Source of the DNA: Plotosus lineatus
Lineage: Eukaryota; Chordata; Actinopteri; Siluriformes; Plotosidae
Assembly: GCA_024760905.1 (NCBI GenBank)
Contig: CM045733.1
Coordinates: 42,792,501 to 42,856,500, forward strand
Length of the DNA: 64,000 bases
Direction: 5' to 3'
Part shown: positions 22,770 to 35,532 of the stretch, piece after piece
How positions within the stretch are numbered: the stretch's first letter is position 1
How the letters are laid out: every line of letters starts with the position of its first letter
Position numbers and translations under genes: made by a program
Notes under the pieces: model-generated
The model's input: only the letters and a program-made list of their open reading frames with translations
What the model was told of the DNA's origin: nothing
Databases searched by the model: none

Positions 22770-24659
22770 GTGAGAGAATTTATCTGTGGTTACAATGTGA
22801 CAACAATCAAAAATAAATATAGCAAAGTTTATTTTTTTTAAAAATCACCATGGAAAAATCATCCGTGGTTAACTTATTTCAGAAACCCTCTTATTTTCAA
22901 TATTCACTCACTCATTATCTGTTTCACATCACTATTCCCCTGCCCTGACGGTGTGGTGGTGAATAGTTATGAGCCCCCTTTTACATTTAATCTGATCCAG
23001 CTTCCAAATTAGAGTTCCAAATTAGACTTCCTCTGCCAGATTTTGGGGATTGTTCTTTTTTTGTAATTAATTATTTATTTTATTTATGTTTGCTTGTTTT
23101 GTTTTGTTTTTGGGGGAGCATACTTCTATTAATTTTTACCTCCAAGAAAAATATCCTACAAAAATCATAGTGCACTTCACTCATTTTAGTGAAATATGAA
23201 CTTAAATATTGTAATGTAAAGGGAAATGGAAAGTTTCAAACCTGTATGAATGTTTTGTCAATTAAATTAAATAAATATTAGAAACAAATAAGACAGATTT
23301 TGAGAAAAAATAAGGAGTATATAAAGAAGGACAACAGAGTTATTTCACAGTGGATAAATCAGAAATGCATGCACACACAGTGACCCAATAAAGAAAAAAT
23401 ATATATATGTATCTACCTTTTCCAGTAGTTGAGCTTTTCATGTCTAGTTCGATTCCTTTGTCATTAAGGATTTGAATTTTGTTGAGACCTGAAAACCTGT
23501 TTTAAAAACATTTAAAGTGTCTACAGCTGGACACATTTTAGCACACATATTTTTGTTCAAGGTATATGCATATTTCTGAAATATATTTTCTGTTTAATTT
23601 ATTAGCTTTTATCTATCTATTTAGATAGCCATCCATCCACTGTATACTGTATATTGCTTACCTTTTGGGGTCAGAGTACAAGATACAGCTGATCCCAGCT
23701 ACCTTTGGGGTTTGAGTGGTTTGGAAAACCTCCATAAAGGCTCAAAAATATGTACCATTGTTAGTATAGTGCACGTCATAATACCACATCTATCATGCGA
23801 ACAACGGCTCCATGCAAAGGGTATGGTAGAGACCAGGTTAAGCTACATAAGCTACATGTTAAGGTGACATGGAATACTGGCTGTACACAACCCACCATCA
23901 GAAAGCCCATGTGAAATCATTACAGTCTACCTTGTCTGCATGCAAGTGTGTCATGTCAGCAAGCTTTAATGTTCATTTAATTTGTTGTTTATTGTTGATA
24001 ATTTTATCTGTTTTATCTGTTTAATGAAACATGATTGTTACCCTTTAGGCCAGGTGTCTCTTTTGTAAGAGAGATATGTGATCTTAATGGGAATAACCTG
24101 GTTAAATTAAAGGCTAAATAACTAAAAAAAGAAAACTGATTGACCACCACAACATGACAGGGTCAGCCTGATACTGCCTCTATCATCACAAATCACCCCT
24201 TCTATCACCACAAATGGAGGACATACGCAAGACTGTTCTGACTTTTATTTTGGAAGGTGCCATTTTGTTGGTTTTGTTTTTGTGCATAATTTATTCCTGA
24301 CACTTTTGTTTGTTGTTGTTTTTTGACCTAGCATGCTAAACAAATTATTCATATTACAAGTGTACAATGCTATCAGTGCCAAAACATAGTTCATTCCTTA
24401 GGAAGAAAGAAGGAAAGAAATTCTAATCAAGCCTTTATTATGGCTTGACTCAGCTAGCAAGGTGGTAGGATTTTTTTTTTGTTTAGAAAAGTGATTGCAT
24501 TACTCACCATGCACATTTTTTCTAAAGCAGTAATACACTCTAACTCTGAAATTTTAACTAGATTGGATTTCAATGTGAATTTCAGTCAGTCTCAACTTTA
24601 AGATAAAGTATGTCTGAAATGTCGTTATTATGAACTGATATGAACTGATGAACTGAACT
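22770..24659. other. AT-rich stretch, no gene seen
   Basis: No open frame of note and no terminal repeats. Short low-complexity runs only. Confidence 0.35.
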
Positions 24660-24683
24660 GATGATGTCTGAAATGTAAGATAA

Positions 24684-25899
24684 TATTGATGATGACAGAA
24701 GTGTGCTGGGACGATGGAAAGTGTACTTTGAAAAGCTGAAGAATGAGGGAAATGAGAGAGAAAAAAGAGTAGAAGACGTGACTGTTGAGGACCAGGAAGT
24801 AGCAAAGATTAGTAAGGGTGAAGTGAGGAGGGCATTGAAGAGGATGAAGAGTGGAAAGGCAGTTGGTCCTGATGACATACCGGTGGAGGTATGGAAGTGT
24901 CTAGGAGAGGTAGCAGTAGATTTGCTGACAAGAACATTCAACAAGGTTTTAGAGAGTGAGAGGATGCCGGAAGAATGGAGGAGGAATGTGCTGGTGCCCA
25001 TTATTAAGAACAAGGGAGACGTGCAGAGTTGTGGCAATTACAGAGGGATTAAGTTGATGAGCTATACAATGAAGTTATGGGAAAGAATACTGGAAGCCAG
25101 ACTAAGGGCAGAGGTAAGCATTTGTGAACAACAGTTTGGTTTCATGCCAAGAAAGAGCACATATGCTTTCTCCAGATCCACAAAGCATATGACAGGGTGC
25201 CGAGAGAGGAACTGTGGTGTTGCATGAGGAAGTCTGGAGTGGCAGAGAAGTATGTTAGAGTGGTGCAGGACATGTATGAGAAATGTAAGACAGTGGTGAG
25301 GTGTGTTGTCGGTGTGACTGAAGAGTTCCAAGTGGAGGTGGGCCTGCATCAAGGGTCAGCTCTGAGCCCCTTCTTGTTTGCGATGGTGATGAAGAGGCTG
25401 ACAGACAAGGTTAGACAACAATCTCCATGGACTATGATGTTTGCAGATGACATTGTGATCTGCAGTGAGAGCAGAGAACAAGTGCAGAAAAAGCTAGAGA
25501 GGTGGAGTATGCCCTGAAGGCCAGGAGGCAGAGCTGGAGGTAGCAGAGATGAAAATGTAGAGGGAGTAACGGGGATTGATAGGATTAGGAATGAGTACAG
25601 CGGAGGGACAGCACATGTAAGAGGTTTTGGAGACAAAGTCAGAGAAGCTAGATTGAGATGGTTTGGACATGTACAGAGGAGGGATAGTGAGTATATTGTT
25701 AGTAGAATACTGAGGTTGAAAGTACCAGGTAGAAGGAAAACCAAAGAGATTCATGGATGTTATGAAGGAGGACATGAAGGTAGTTAGAGTAAGAAAAGAA
25801 GATGCAGAGGATAGGGTGAGATGGAGGCAGATGATTCACTGTGGCGGCCCCTGAAGAGAAAAGCCGAAAGGAAAAGAAGAAGAAGAAGGAGAGGAAGAA
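24684..25899 (+). mobile_element. RTE-clade LINE, copy 2, 5'-truncated and rearranged
   Basis: Flanked by an exact 24-bp target-site duplication (24660..24683 and 25900..25923). It starts within the linker before the RT and ends with the family 3' terminus (cctgaagagaaaagccgaaa) and a GAA-rich tail. Two internal rearrangements are visible. At about 25161..25190 a short block is inverted and the sequence between the KST motif and motif A is lost. At about 25516 roughly 300 bp between the motif C region and the C-terminal domain are missing. Confidence 0.93.
24703..25840 (+). pseudogene. RTE RT remnant, copy 2
   Basis: 24703..25227 reads from VEDVTVEDQEVAKISKGE through GKAVGPDDIPVEVW, NYRGIKLMSYTMKLW and FGFMPRKST, then runs into the inverted block. 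25197..25517 holds REELWCCMRKSGVAEKYV, HQGSALSPFLFAMVM (motif B) and FADDIVICSES (motif C). Motif A (normally FVDLEKAYD) is destroyed by the inversion/deletion. After the second deletion only RWFGHVQRRD-type C-terminal words remain. Confidence 0.88.
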
Positions 25900-26011
25900 G
25901 ATGATGTCTGAAATGTAAGATAAAGTAAGGCTTAATTTAGGCTTAATTTCAGGATACATGAGTCAGGATTTTAACTTAAACCGAGTGATTTAAAATGAAA
26001 AAAATTATATA

Positions 26012-26015
<4 letters not shown>

Positions 26016-26060
<45 letters not shown>
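26016..26060. repeat. (TA)n microsatellite
   Basis: About 22 units, directly abutting the pogo-like terminus at 26061. Confidence 0.97.
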
Positions 26061-26063
<3 letters not shown>

Positions 26064-26350
26064 TGGTACCTCACCTTACAAAATTAATCCGTTCCAGAAG
26101 TCATTTTGTAACCTGATTTTTTCGTAAGTTGAGCCGCATTTTACTTGTAAAAGGCCTGATTCGTTCCAAGACTCCCAATACTACCCCTACACCCGTTAAA
26201 AATTATAAAAGTATACCTTTTAAGGCCTCCTTCTCCTTCAATATCGTACCGATGGTAGACGGGTTTGGCCATATTCCTTTGCGATATCACTAAACTGCAT
26301 GCCACGAGCCTTATTTTCACTCGCACTGGGAATCAGTTTCATCGGGAATC
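26061..26350 (-). mobile_element. Deletion derivative of pogo-like family 2
   Basis: Terminus gagtggtacctcaccttaca, then ttcgtaagttgagccgcatt and gattcgttccaagactccca, matching the 3' region of the element at 20195. It then jumps to the HTH coding region (counterpart of 20517..20640; minus-strand words such as the YGRNPSTI region are recognisable). The middle is deleted. Inactive. Confidence 0.75.
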
Positions 26351-27027
26351 ACACGCTCGTGTGTGTGTGTGTGTGTGCGTGCCACCACAGGTGTGTTGAC
26401 CATGTCTTCTTAGCAGAGTTATAATCTTACAAATGTTATTGCAAGGTTAAAAGCCTGAACCAAAAAAATGAAGTTGCAATGAGAACACTCGAAAAATTTT
26501 TCACTTTTTTAAAATTGCTGGTACTTGTTCCATCATTACCTCATATTTGGTTTAAGTATGAACAATTCTGCTACAGCATTTCATCAGGAATCCAGGTTGA
26601 GTCCTACACAAGATATCTTTCTATATTGAAGTCTTTTGCCAAAAATATTGTCAGGTAAGTGTCTTGGTTGTTTTTATACCCAAGTCTAGTGGCTCATCAG
26701 GCCATGCATGAGTAAACTCTCTTGAAAAATTGAGTGGCATAAGGTCAGTATAAAGATTTTTACACATACAACACAATAATGGTTTTTTTTTGTCTCAAAA
26801 CATGTATATATTTTTAAATTACTCATTATTGTACACTTTCACATCAAAGTTAAAGAATGTTTATATACGTAAAAGTAAAGTTAATATTTTCACAATAGGA
26901 ACTTGAATGAATGCTTGCATTCATTTCTCCATTCAATCAATCAAACCATTCTACCAATATAGATTGTGGAAACATCACACAGGCATGTCAGACTCACTAG
27001 TTAATTTTGTATCTTAAAGCCTAAGGA

Positions 27028-27062
<35 letters not shown>

Positions 27063-28047
27063 AGTAATTAGTTTAAGGACAATGTCTGAAAAAAAAGGAA
27101 CGAAACTTATACCTCCGGCAGTTCATACTGCTTTTTTTCTCAAACACATGGCGAGTCTTTGTTCCGAGTTGAAAGCAGGCATAATCCTAGAACAAGCAGT
27201 GAAACTTTGTTATTGTAATTATTTTTTTTATGAAATGCTTGCATAATCACATTGCATTTAATGGGAACATTAATGTTGCATTAAATTGCGTTCATTTTTT
27301 CCTGCATCATTTATTCCTAACACCCTGTAGGTGGAAAGATTCTACCAACATCTGTTTAAAGGCATTTCAAACCTAAAACAGAGCACTTATACAGCTATCG
27401 GTTTAGTGTGGAAAAAACACTGAAGAGGAAGTAAAGTTCATGAGTGATTACTGTACTACAAAAGTAGTATACACATGTCTGATCTGTATCTAGATGAGTT
27501 TTAAAATATAAAATGGGACACAAAAACCTAAAAATAAAACATCAGGTTGCTTGTGCTGATGGTTTATAGAGTATATAGAGTAGGTGTGGACAGTACACAT
27601 CAATGAAGTGAAGAATCACCTGTGAAGTGTACATAAAAATGTGCAAGACATCTGGAAGTCTGTCTGTGATTTAAGCTCAAACGACTGGCCAATCCAGCCT
27701 GCCAGTGATCTAGAATACAGCTGTAGATAATTCAAAACAGAGCATCTCAGAACTGTGGTGGGATGGAGTATCTCTATTTATCACTAATCAGTCTGAGATC
27801 TTATGATCACACACACACACACACCTACTACTCTATAACCTACCCTTTGTTACCAAACAACAGGAGAAGGAAATGATACAATTAAACATGGGTGTCAGGC
27901 CAATAATGTGCTTTGAGACTATTAATAAAAACAACAATACATTTTACTGCAACATGTCACTCACATGGAATTTTTAAACAAGATTCAAAGATCTAGTTAT
28001 AAAAAAAAAAAACTTGATTATGAAATGATACAACGTATATTACATTT
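26351..28047. other. Non-coding; (GT)n 26359..26378, poly-A 27031..27061
   Basis: A 31-base A run lies at 27031. Nothing recognisable as a gene; the word tctagtggctcatcaggcc near 26684 recurs near 11728. Confidence 0.4.
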
Positions 28048-28216
28048 CCAGAATTTGGCAGACACTCTTATCCAAAGCGACTTACATATCTTTTTTATAC
28101 AGCCGAGCAATTGAGGGTTAAGGGCCTTGCTTAAGAGCCCAACAGTGTTGATAGTGGAAATTGAACTGTTGACCTTTGGATCAGTAATGCATCACCCACT
28201 AAGCCACCATTGCCCT
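28048..28216. mobile_element. Fish SINE-like repeat
   Basis: ggcagacactcttatccaaa then gcgacttacatatc at the left, and a tRNA-like reverse B-box region at the right (gaactgttgacctttggatc, ccactaagccaccattgccc). Close relative at 33438..33605. Confidence 0.7.
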
Positions 28217-29662
28217 GGTGTTATATGGATCCATGATGGGCATAAGTGATGTTGAAGTACAACTCTTATATAAGTATCCATTAGGTATAGAAGGCTGTGC
28301 TTGCACATCCATCTAAGTATAAATGCTTATTCCACTCAAGCCATACTCCACCTCCAAATGCTATGAGCACAGACGCACCCTGGGTAGTCATACCTTATGA
28401 CCGGGGGAATCAACAAAGTTGTGGGTCCTCAGCTGTGAAGAGCCTCTTCCTTCTATGCTGGAAAGCTATTTTTAATAAACTTAGAGTAGCTGTATCAAAA
28501 TGATAAAACGTTCCAACCACATATTCAGGGCAAACAATGTTTTGAGCTGATTTCTTACCCATTCTGTCAAGAAGGATAAGTTTTTTTCTAGTTCTGTATC
28601 TTTGCATCATTGTTAGAAGGATTATGCAAAAAATCCATTTTGGATTTTCATGATTTTTTAAGCATAAGTGGGACTTCAAACAAGGAAGACTGGATAATAT
28701 TTCCAAGATGGTCCAGATTAAATGCTGGGTCCAGGATTTTTTTGAAAGGATTCTTTCACATTTTGAGATATGATGCATTTTCGGAAGTGTCTTCTTACAG
28801 TAGGCCCAGAAAGTGGTGCTATTTACTGTCTATAGTTTTTGAAAAAACATTTTGTGAATATTCACAAAATTTCTACCAGTGGTGGGTTTTTGGACAAATT
28901 TTTGTACATATTTTGGAGATGGTCTGGATATTAGCCTTTATCTAGAATTTTTTTAAAGTGTTGCTTTCTATTGTGAGATAAGACCATTTTGGTTCACATG
29001 GGGGATTGCTTGACTGGCAATTATTGTGTTTTGTTTAGTTTTCTGATAAAAACAACTCATTTACATGAAGAAAAAAATTGGTTTTTGCTGTTCTCAGAAA
29101 TTCAGACGTGTTTTAGAGTTGGCAATTAAAGGGCTTTGCTTGGCATGTGAAGGGTTAAAAGTAAGCCGATTACACATGTCAGCATTGCCAAAAAACAAGG
29201 TGTTTTTAAATCAGCCTGATTATAGTTATCAATGCATTTATAGTCCCGATGAGATTAAATTCAATTCACTCAATCTGGAATAAATGTTCTCTACATCTCC
29301 TCCGAGATTAAACTCCTGCAGCCAGACGCAATTAAATTATTGCAGAAGGGATGAGTTTCTGCGGGTTGTAATGTCTATGATCCGGATAATTGCATCAGAC
29401 ATGGTTATATAGTTCTATTATTTGACAACACCTAATGTTAACTGTTATACCATTAAATAAGTGAGAAATACAACAGTTTATTTAATTACTTGGAGAAAAT
29501 TTAAAGCTGTATTTGGATAACACATTGTGGTTATTAAGCCTCCTTTTTGATATTTTTGCCAAGCATCCAAAATCAATTTTACTTATCTCGCTGTTACCTT
29601 AAGTTAAATTACACCTAATATTATTGAAGTACAACCAGAGCATAATTTCCACAATGACAACC
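28217..29662. other. Non-repetitive stretch, possible regulatory block
   Basis: Open frames of 111 and 122 codons (28610..28945 and 28778..28410) have no domain resemblance and overlap on opposite strands. The part 29060..29460 has mixed composition with clustered AATTA/GATTAA words and looks less like neutral AT-rich filler; a conserved non-coding element is possible but unproven. Confidence 0.3.
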
Positions 29663-29740
29663 CATCGATAATGGTGCTTGAACCCCCAACCTTGGGATCA
29701 CAAAGCCAGTACCCTACTACTGGGCTACCACCACCCCCAT
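29663..29740 (-). mobile_element. SINE tRNA-like head fragment
   Basis: Minus strand: gggggtggtggtagcccagt, then a worn A-to-B interval and gggggttcaagcaccat. Same family head as 9157 with a mutated B box; body and tail absent. Confidence 0.65.
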
Positions 29741-30011
29741 GTCTACCCTTCCCTCAGATTTTACTTTGTCCTGCTCCCCTTTCAACTAATCAGCAAATTA
29801 ACATCCTGAAAAATGCTCAGGAATGCAGGTTCTCCAGGATGAGGGTTGAGCGGAAGTAACAATACTCACATGCCCATTGTCAATCAGGACATTTCCTTGC
29901 TTAGACAAACTTCTAAACACATTGAAATCACAAACTGTCAATTTCAATATCCTCTGTAGAGACAAAAGGTATGATTTCTCTTTCTTCTTCTTTTCCTTTC
30001 GGCTGTTCCCG

Positions 30012-31764
30012 TCAGGGGTCGCCGCAGCGAATCATCTGCCTCCATCTCACCCTATCCTTTGCAGCTTCTACTCTTACACCAACGACCTTCATGTCCTCCT
30101 TCACCACATCCATGAATCGTCTCTTTAGTCTTCCTCTAGGCCTTCTGCCTGGTAGTTCCAGCCTCAGCATCCTACTAACAATATACTCACTATCCCTCCT
30201 CTGTACATGTCCAAACCATCTCAATCTAGCCTCTCTGACTTTGTCTCCAAAATGTCTTACATGTGCTGTCCCTCTGATGTGCTCATTCCTAATCCTATCC
30301 ATCCTCGTTACTCCCAAAGAGAACCTCAACAGTTTCATCTCTGCTACCTCCAGCTCTGCCTCCTGTCTTTTCCCCAAGGCCACTGTTTCTAAACCATACA
30401 ACATCGTTGGCCTCAACACCGTCTTGTACACTTTTCCTTTCATTCTTGCCGATACCCTCTTATCACACATCACACCGGACACTTTTCTCCAGCCATTCCA
30501 ACCTGCCTGCACACGCTTCTTCACCTCTTTTCCACACTCCATTGCTCTGGATTGTTGAGCCTAAGTACTTAAAATCCTTCTTATCTCTGCTCCCTGTAAT
30601 CTCACCGTTCCTCTTGGGTCCTTGTCATTCATGCACATGTATTCTGTCTTACTGAGGCTAATCTTCATTCCCCTCCTTTCCAGGGCATACCTCCACCTCT
30701 CTAGATTTTCCTGCACTTGTTCTCTGCTCTCACTACAGATCACAATGTCATCTGCAAACATCATAGTCCATGGGGAATCTTGTCTAACCTCGTCTGTCAG
30801 CCTGTCCATCACCATAGCAAACAAGAAGGGGCTGAGAGCTGACCCTTGATGCAGTCCCACCTCCACCTTGAACTCTTCTGTCACACCGACAGCACACCTC
30901 ACCACTGTCTTACATCTCTCATACATGTCCTGCAACCACTCTAACATACTTCTCTGCCACTCCAGACTTCCTCATGCAATACCACAGTTCTTCTCTCGGC
31001 ACCCTGTCATATGCTTTCTCCAGATCCACAAAGGCACAATACAGCTCCGTCTGACCTTCTCTGTACTTCTCCATTAACATCCTCAAGGCAAACACTGCAT
31101 CTGTGGTGCTCTTTCTTGGCATGAAACCAAACTGTTGTTCACAAATGCTGACCTCTGCCCTTAGTCTAGCTTCCACTATTCTTTCCCATAACTTCATCGT
31201 ATGGCTCATCAACTTTATCCCTCTGTAGTTGCCACAACTCTGCACGTCTCCCTTGTTCTTAAAAATGGGCACCAGCACACTTCTCCTCCTTACCTCCACT
31301 GGTATGTCATCAGGACCAACTGCCTTTCCATTCTTCATCCTCTTCAATGCCCTTCTCACTTCACCCTTACTAATCTTTGGTACTTCCTGGTCCTCAACGG
31401 TCACCTCTTCTACTCTTTTTTCTCTCTCATTTTCCTCATTCATCAGCTCTTCAAAGTACTCTTTCCATCTTCCCAGCACACTTCTTTCATCAGTCAATAC
31501 ATTTCCCTCTCTGTCCTTTATCAATCTCACTTGCTGCACATCCTTCCCATCTCTATTTCTCTGCTGTGCCAACCTGTATAAATAATTTTCTCCCTCTTTA
31601 CTTTCCAACCGAGCATACAAGTCATCATACGCCCTCTGTTTGGCTTTTGACACCGCTACCTTCGCCTTACGCTGTGTCTCCCTGTACTCCTGTTTACTCT
31701 CTTCAGTCCTCTCAATGTCCCACTTCTTCTTAGCTAACCTCTTCCTTTGTACACACTCCTGCAC
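30012..31764 (-). pseudogene. RTE reverse transcriptase region, copy 3
   Basis: 31764..30919 (281 codons) reads from CVQRKRLAKKKWDIERT through YDDLYARLESKEGE, SGKAVGPDD-like NGKAVGPDDIPVEV, NYRGIKLMSHTMKLWER, FGFMPRKSTTDAVF and FVDLEKAYDRVPRE (motif A). After a frameshift, 30947..30561 gives HQGSALSPFLFAMVMD (motif B) and FADDIVICSES (motif C, FADD). A third frame, 30542..30012, gives the C-terminal domain with LYGLETVALGKRQ and RWFGHVQRRDSEY. The thumb-upstream block WKCLGEVAVDLL is missing by in-frame deletion. Confidence 0.9.
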
Positions 31765-31773
31765 TTCCTCATT

Positions 31774-32739
31774 CTACCACCAAGTCTCCTTATCTACTTT
31801 CCTTCCAGATGACACACCAAGTATTCTCCTACCTGTCTCCCTGATCACATTTGCTGTAGTTGTCCAGTCATCTGGAAGCACTTCCTGACCACCCAAAGCC
31901 TGTTTCAACTCCTCCTTGAAGACAACCCGAGACTCTTCCCTTTTCAGCTTCCACCACTTTGTCTTCTGCTCTGCCTTTGCCTTCTTCACCTTCCTCACCA
32001 TCAGCATCATCCTGCACACCACCATCCTATGCTGTTTGGCAACACTCTCACCTGCTACTACTTTGCAGTCACTGACTTCCTTTAAATTACATCGCCTGCA
32101 CAAGATGTAGTCTACCTGTGTGCTCCTACCTCCACTTTTATAAGTCACCCTATGCTCCTGTCTCTTCTGGAAGAAAGTATTCACCACAGCTATTTCCATC
32201 CTTTTTGCAAAATCTACCAACATCTGTCCTTCTGCATTCCTGTCCTGGATACCAAACCTACCCATTACTTCCTCGTCCCCTCTGTTTCCTGCACCAACAT
32301 GTCCATTGAAGTCTGACCCAATGACCACTCTTTCACCTCTGGGGGTACTCTGCATCACTTCATCTAACTCACTCCAGAATCTCTCCTTCTCTTCTCGCTC
32401 ACATCCTGTCTGTGGGGCATAAGCACTAACAACATTGACCATCACACCTTCAATTTCTAACTTGAGACTCATCACTCTGTCTGACACTCTTTTCACATCT
32501 AGAACATTCCTGACAAACTCCTCCTTCAAGATGACTCCTACTCCATTTCTCTTCCCATCCACACCGTGATAAAACAGCTTAAACCCTGCTCCTATGCTTC
32601 TAGCCTTGCTACCTTTCCACCTGGTCTCCTGAACACACAGTATGTCCACTTTCCTCCTCTGCATCATGTCAGCCAGCTCTCTACCTTTTCCTGCCATAGT
32701 TCCAACATTCAAAGTCCCTACTTTCAGTCCTAGACTCAT
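31774..32739 (-). pseudogene. RTE endonuclease ORF, copy 3 (321 codons open)
   Basis: Starts MSLGLKVGTLNVGTMAGKG. Motifs in order: CVQETRWKGSKA (residues about 35-46), GVGVILKEEFVRNVL, VVSAYAPQTGCEREE, VVIGSDFNGHVGAG (catalytic Asp/Asn intact), FFQKRQEHRVTYKSGG, QVDYILCRRCNLKEVSD and QHRMVVCRM (conserved His). This is the APE-type endonuclease that nicks target DNA for target-primed reverse transcription. The frame ends at one TAG just before the NEEVQ linker; otherwise it would run into the RT. The second-largest open frame in the family here. Confidence 0.9.
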
Positions 32740-33083
32740 GCCTTTCCTCTTCTCTCTCTGGCAACGGACACGCCTTCCACCTCTCCTTCGTCGATGTCTT
32801 CGACCAACAGTAGTGCAATTTCCATCAGCACCCTGTTGGTTGACAGCACTGATGGCGGTCGTTGTTCACCCGGGCCTCGACCGATCCGGTATGTCATTCT
32901 TTCTTGTGATTCGCATAGTTTATTTGGCATTTGTTTTACGCCGGATGCCCTTCCTGACGCAACCCTCTGCATTTATCCGGGCTTGGGACCGGCGTGAGGG
33001 AGAGACACTGGTTTGTGCCCCCCCTCACGGCTGCATTGTTCGATTTTGCATGTTTGCATTGTTTGACTGTTTGATTTCTCTTT

Positions 33084-33437
33084 AATATAATTTAATTGCC
33101 AGTTACCTGCTAGCTTAGCTAAATTAGTCATATGGTTAGATTTCTTTTTCCAATTTTTTATTTATATATTCTTGTGGAATTGCTGGATTGCTCTCTCTCT
33201 CGCTCTCTCGCTCTAAAACATTCTTTGTAATCTACATTTGTTCTCTTGACATTATTTATTCTATGTGACAGGCATCATTAGGGTGAATAGTGTTTAAAGC
33301 CAAACTGTTAACGATTGGCTGTATGCACGAGAAAAATCTAGTGAGTCTGCATTTGATAAAATTCGTCCAGGTACCCAGTAAAAATGGGCTATAGTTGTAG
33401 TCTGCAGACTAGAGTATATCTACAGAGCATACTTTTA
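33084..33437. other. Non-coding; short (CT)n near 33191
   Basis: No feature beyond a small CT repeat (about 33191..33215). Confidence 0.4.
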
Positions 33438-33605
33438 TGACATTTGGCAGACACTCTTATCCAGAGAGACTTACATTGTTACCTTACTCATGCAACTAGA
33501 GTGTTTTGCTCAAGGTCCCAACAGTGGCAGTTTGGTGGTATTGGGGTTTGAACCCTCTACACTTAAGAACAGTAACTCAAAGCCTTAACCATTGAGCTAC
33601 CACTA
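33438..33605. mobile_element. Fish SINE-like repeat
   Basis: acatttggcagacactctta, tccagagagacttaca, gctcaaggtcccaacagtgg, ggggtttgaaccctctacac, ccattgagctaccac. Same order as 28048..28216. The right end is tRNA-like on the minus strand. Confidence 0.72.
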
Positions 33606-35523
33606 TTCTTTCATACTGTATTTCCATTTTGATGTCATAGTAAAATCTGAAGTAGGATGTTTACTGAAATGACATGTTTTGCAAAAAAAGACACACAGTT
33701 GAGACTCAGGGCCCAGTGGTAACAGCCCGATGATGTCAAGATTTAAATGCACAACCTTTTGATCTGTAACCCAACACTTTGTGCACTGAGCTATTCAATA
33801 TGAAAATCTATGATGGGAAAGAACAACATAGGCTGTCCGACAAAGATTTCTTTGAAGAATGCACAGCTGCATGTGTTCTTTTTTCAACACACCTTGATGT
33901 GCATGACTGTCAGAGAAAACTGATGTTTGCAATCATTTAGCCTACATAATGATGTACTTTTTACAGATGGTTCATGAGATTGAAGAATGTCCTCTAGTAA
34001 GAAATATGAATTGAGACAGACTGGATAACAGTAAAAGTCAAATGTTAAATTGACTTTTTGTGGGTCATGACAAAAAAATACAGTGGTTTGGAATAGGAAT
34101 TATTTGTTCAGGGCTATTAAAACTATTATTAAAAACAAACTATTTTATGCTGTTTTGTTCTGATTTGCCCTGGCGCCAGAGACTCTGCACTAACAGTGTG
34201 CACATGACTGTTTGAATCTCACTGAAACCAAATCAAGTCCTCTCCTGTAGTGTTATTGTGCACTGTACTTGCCCAAATAAACCTATCCCAAGGCATTTGA
34301 TTTTTTTTTTTATATATAATAACCAATAAATATTTTTTTATTATTATTTCTCAAATAGTAATCTGAGTTACCACACCAAGAATTATGCAGTTTTTAAGGA
34401 TGAATGAAATAAGCATTATTGAAGGTGGCAATTTTTTTTTGTTCTGAATCAGTTCAGATGCTGAACTAAAGCTAGGCAAGATTGAAACAACAAAAATAGG
34501 AATTTCAAACAAATCATGACAGTGGAAGTGCTCCCAACTAGGAGCCCAAAGGAAATTCTCTTTGAAAAGGAGTCAGAGCCTTAAGTATTGGGACAGTGTT
34601 ACAATCTCATTATTTCACATCTGCATATTACCAAAGTGTATTTGAAATTAAGAAGTCCAGAAATTAAGACTGTGTACACATTCAGCTAATGTAAGTGTTT
34701 TAACCAAAATATATTAATCGTTTGGAAATGACAGCCATTTTTATACACAATCTCCCATTTTCACAGTTGCAAAAGAAATCGAACAAATTATAAATTAGAA
34801 ACACACCCATCATTTTTATTAATTGGATACAAATCAGTCAGTGAATGCCTGAAGTCTGGGATACATATGTATCAGCAAGTGCTGAGTTCCCTCCCTTGAG
34901 ATGCTTTGCCAGGCCTTTAATGTAGCAGCCTTCAGTTTTTTCAATGCTTGGGGGCTTTCTGCCTTTAAAGAATTTAAATGCATGCTCAGAATTAAAACCA
35001 TGCTGTATTTTTTTTTTTTTTTTTTGCCCTATGAAGCTATGGTTGCTTTTGCAGTATGTTTTGGGTAACTATCCAAAACATTATCTGAATGATCTCCTAT
35101 CTGAAGCACCTTATTCAAACAAACATTCTTATGATGTCAAGCAAATTACTTTCAGTTTTGATAATCATCCTACTGTACATCTGCCATAATTGTCATGTGA
35201 ATATGTAATCATGCAATATTGAATTAAAGACATTGTACTATTAGTTTCAAAAGCTAATAAATGCAGCACTTTGAACTCTTTGGCATAATAAGTGAGAGCA
35301 TTTGCTGATGTACACCCACAATATGATACAGACAAAAGAAAAACAAACAAGAACTGATTCCACATATGCTGATCCCGTGCCCACACATTAAGAGTGCAGA
35401 AATAATTGTGAGAAAATAAATGCCAGTGAATGCTTAATGCATAAGAGCTGGTGAAAACAAGAGGAAAAAAATTCACTGAATCCAAACAGCTGCCAATGGC
35501 TTGAGAAACCAGCAGCATTTAAT
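33606..35523. other. AT-rich non-coding stretch
   Basis: A worn tRNA-like segment at about 33700..33800 and poly-T runs (34306, 34432, 35008). No gene seen. Confidence 0.35.
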
Positions 35524-35532
35524 TACATATTT

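Larger units (their letters stand above)
29984..33071 (-). mobile_element. RTE-clade LINE, copy 3, best preserved full-length
   Basis: Exact 12-bp target-site duplication (tgatttctcttt, 29972..29983 and 33072..33083). Minus strand: the leader includes extra bases (33041..33071) not seen in copies 1 and 6, then gccgtgaggg, the ggttgcgtcaggaagggcat block, endonuclease, RT and a tail of ggaaaagaagaagaaag. Few lesions: one stop codon between the two modules (near 31771), an in-frame loss of about 28 codons before the NKGDVQSC region, and two frame breaks near 30930 and 30550. It is the best available guide to the family's structure here. Confidence 0.95.

Noticed and set aside
28410..28945. 111- and 122-codon frames on opposite strands
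   Set aside because: Overlapping, no recognised domain, no splice or start context; likely chance.
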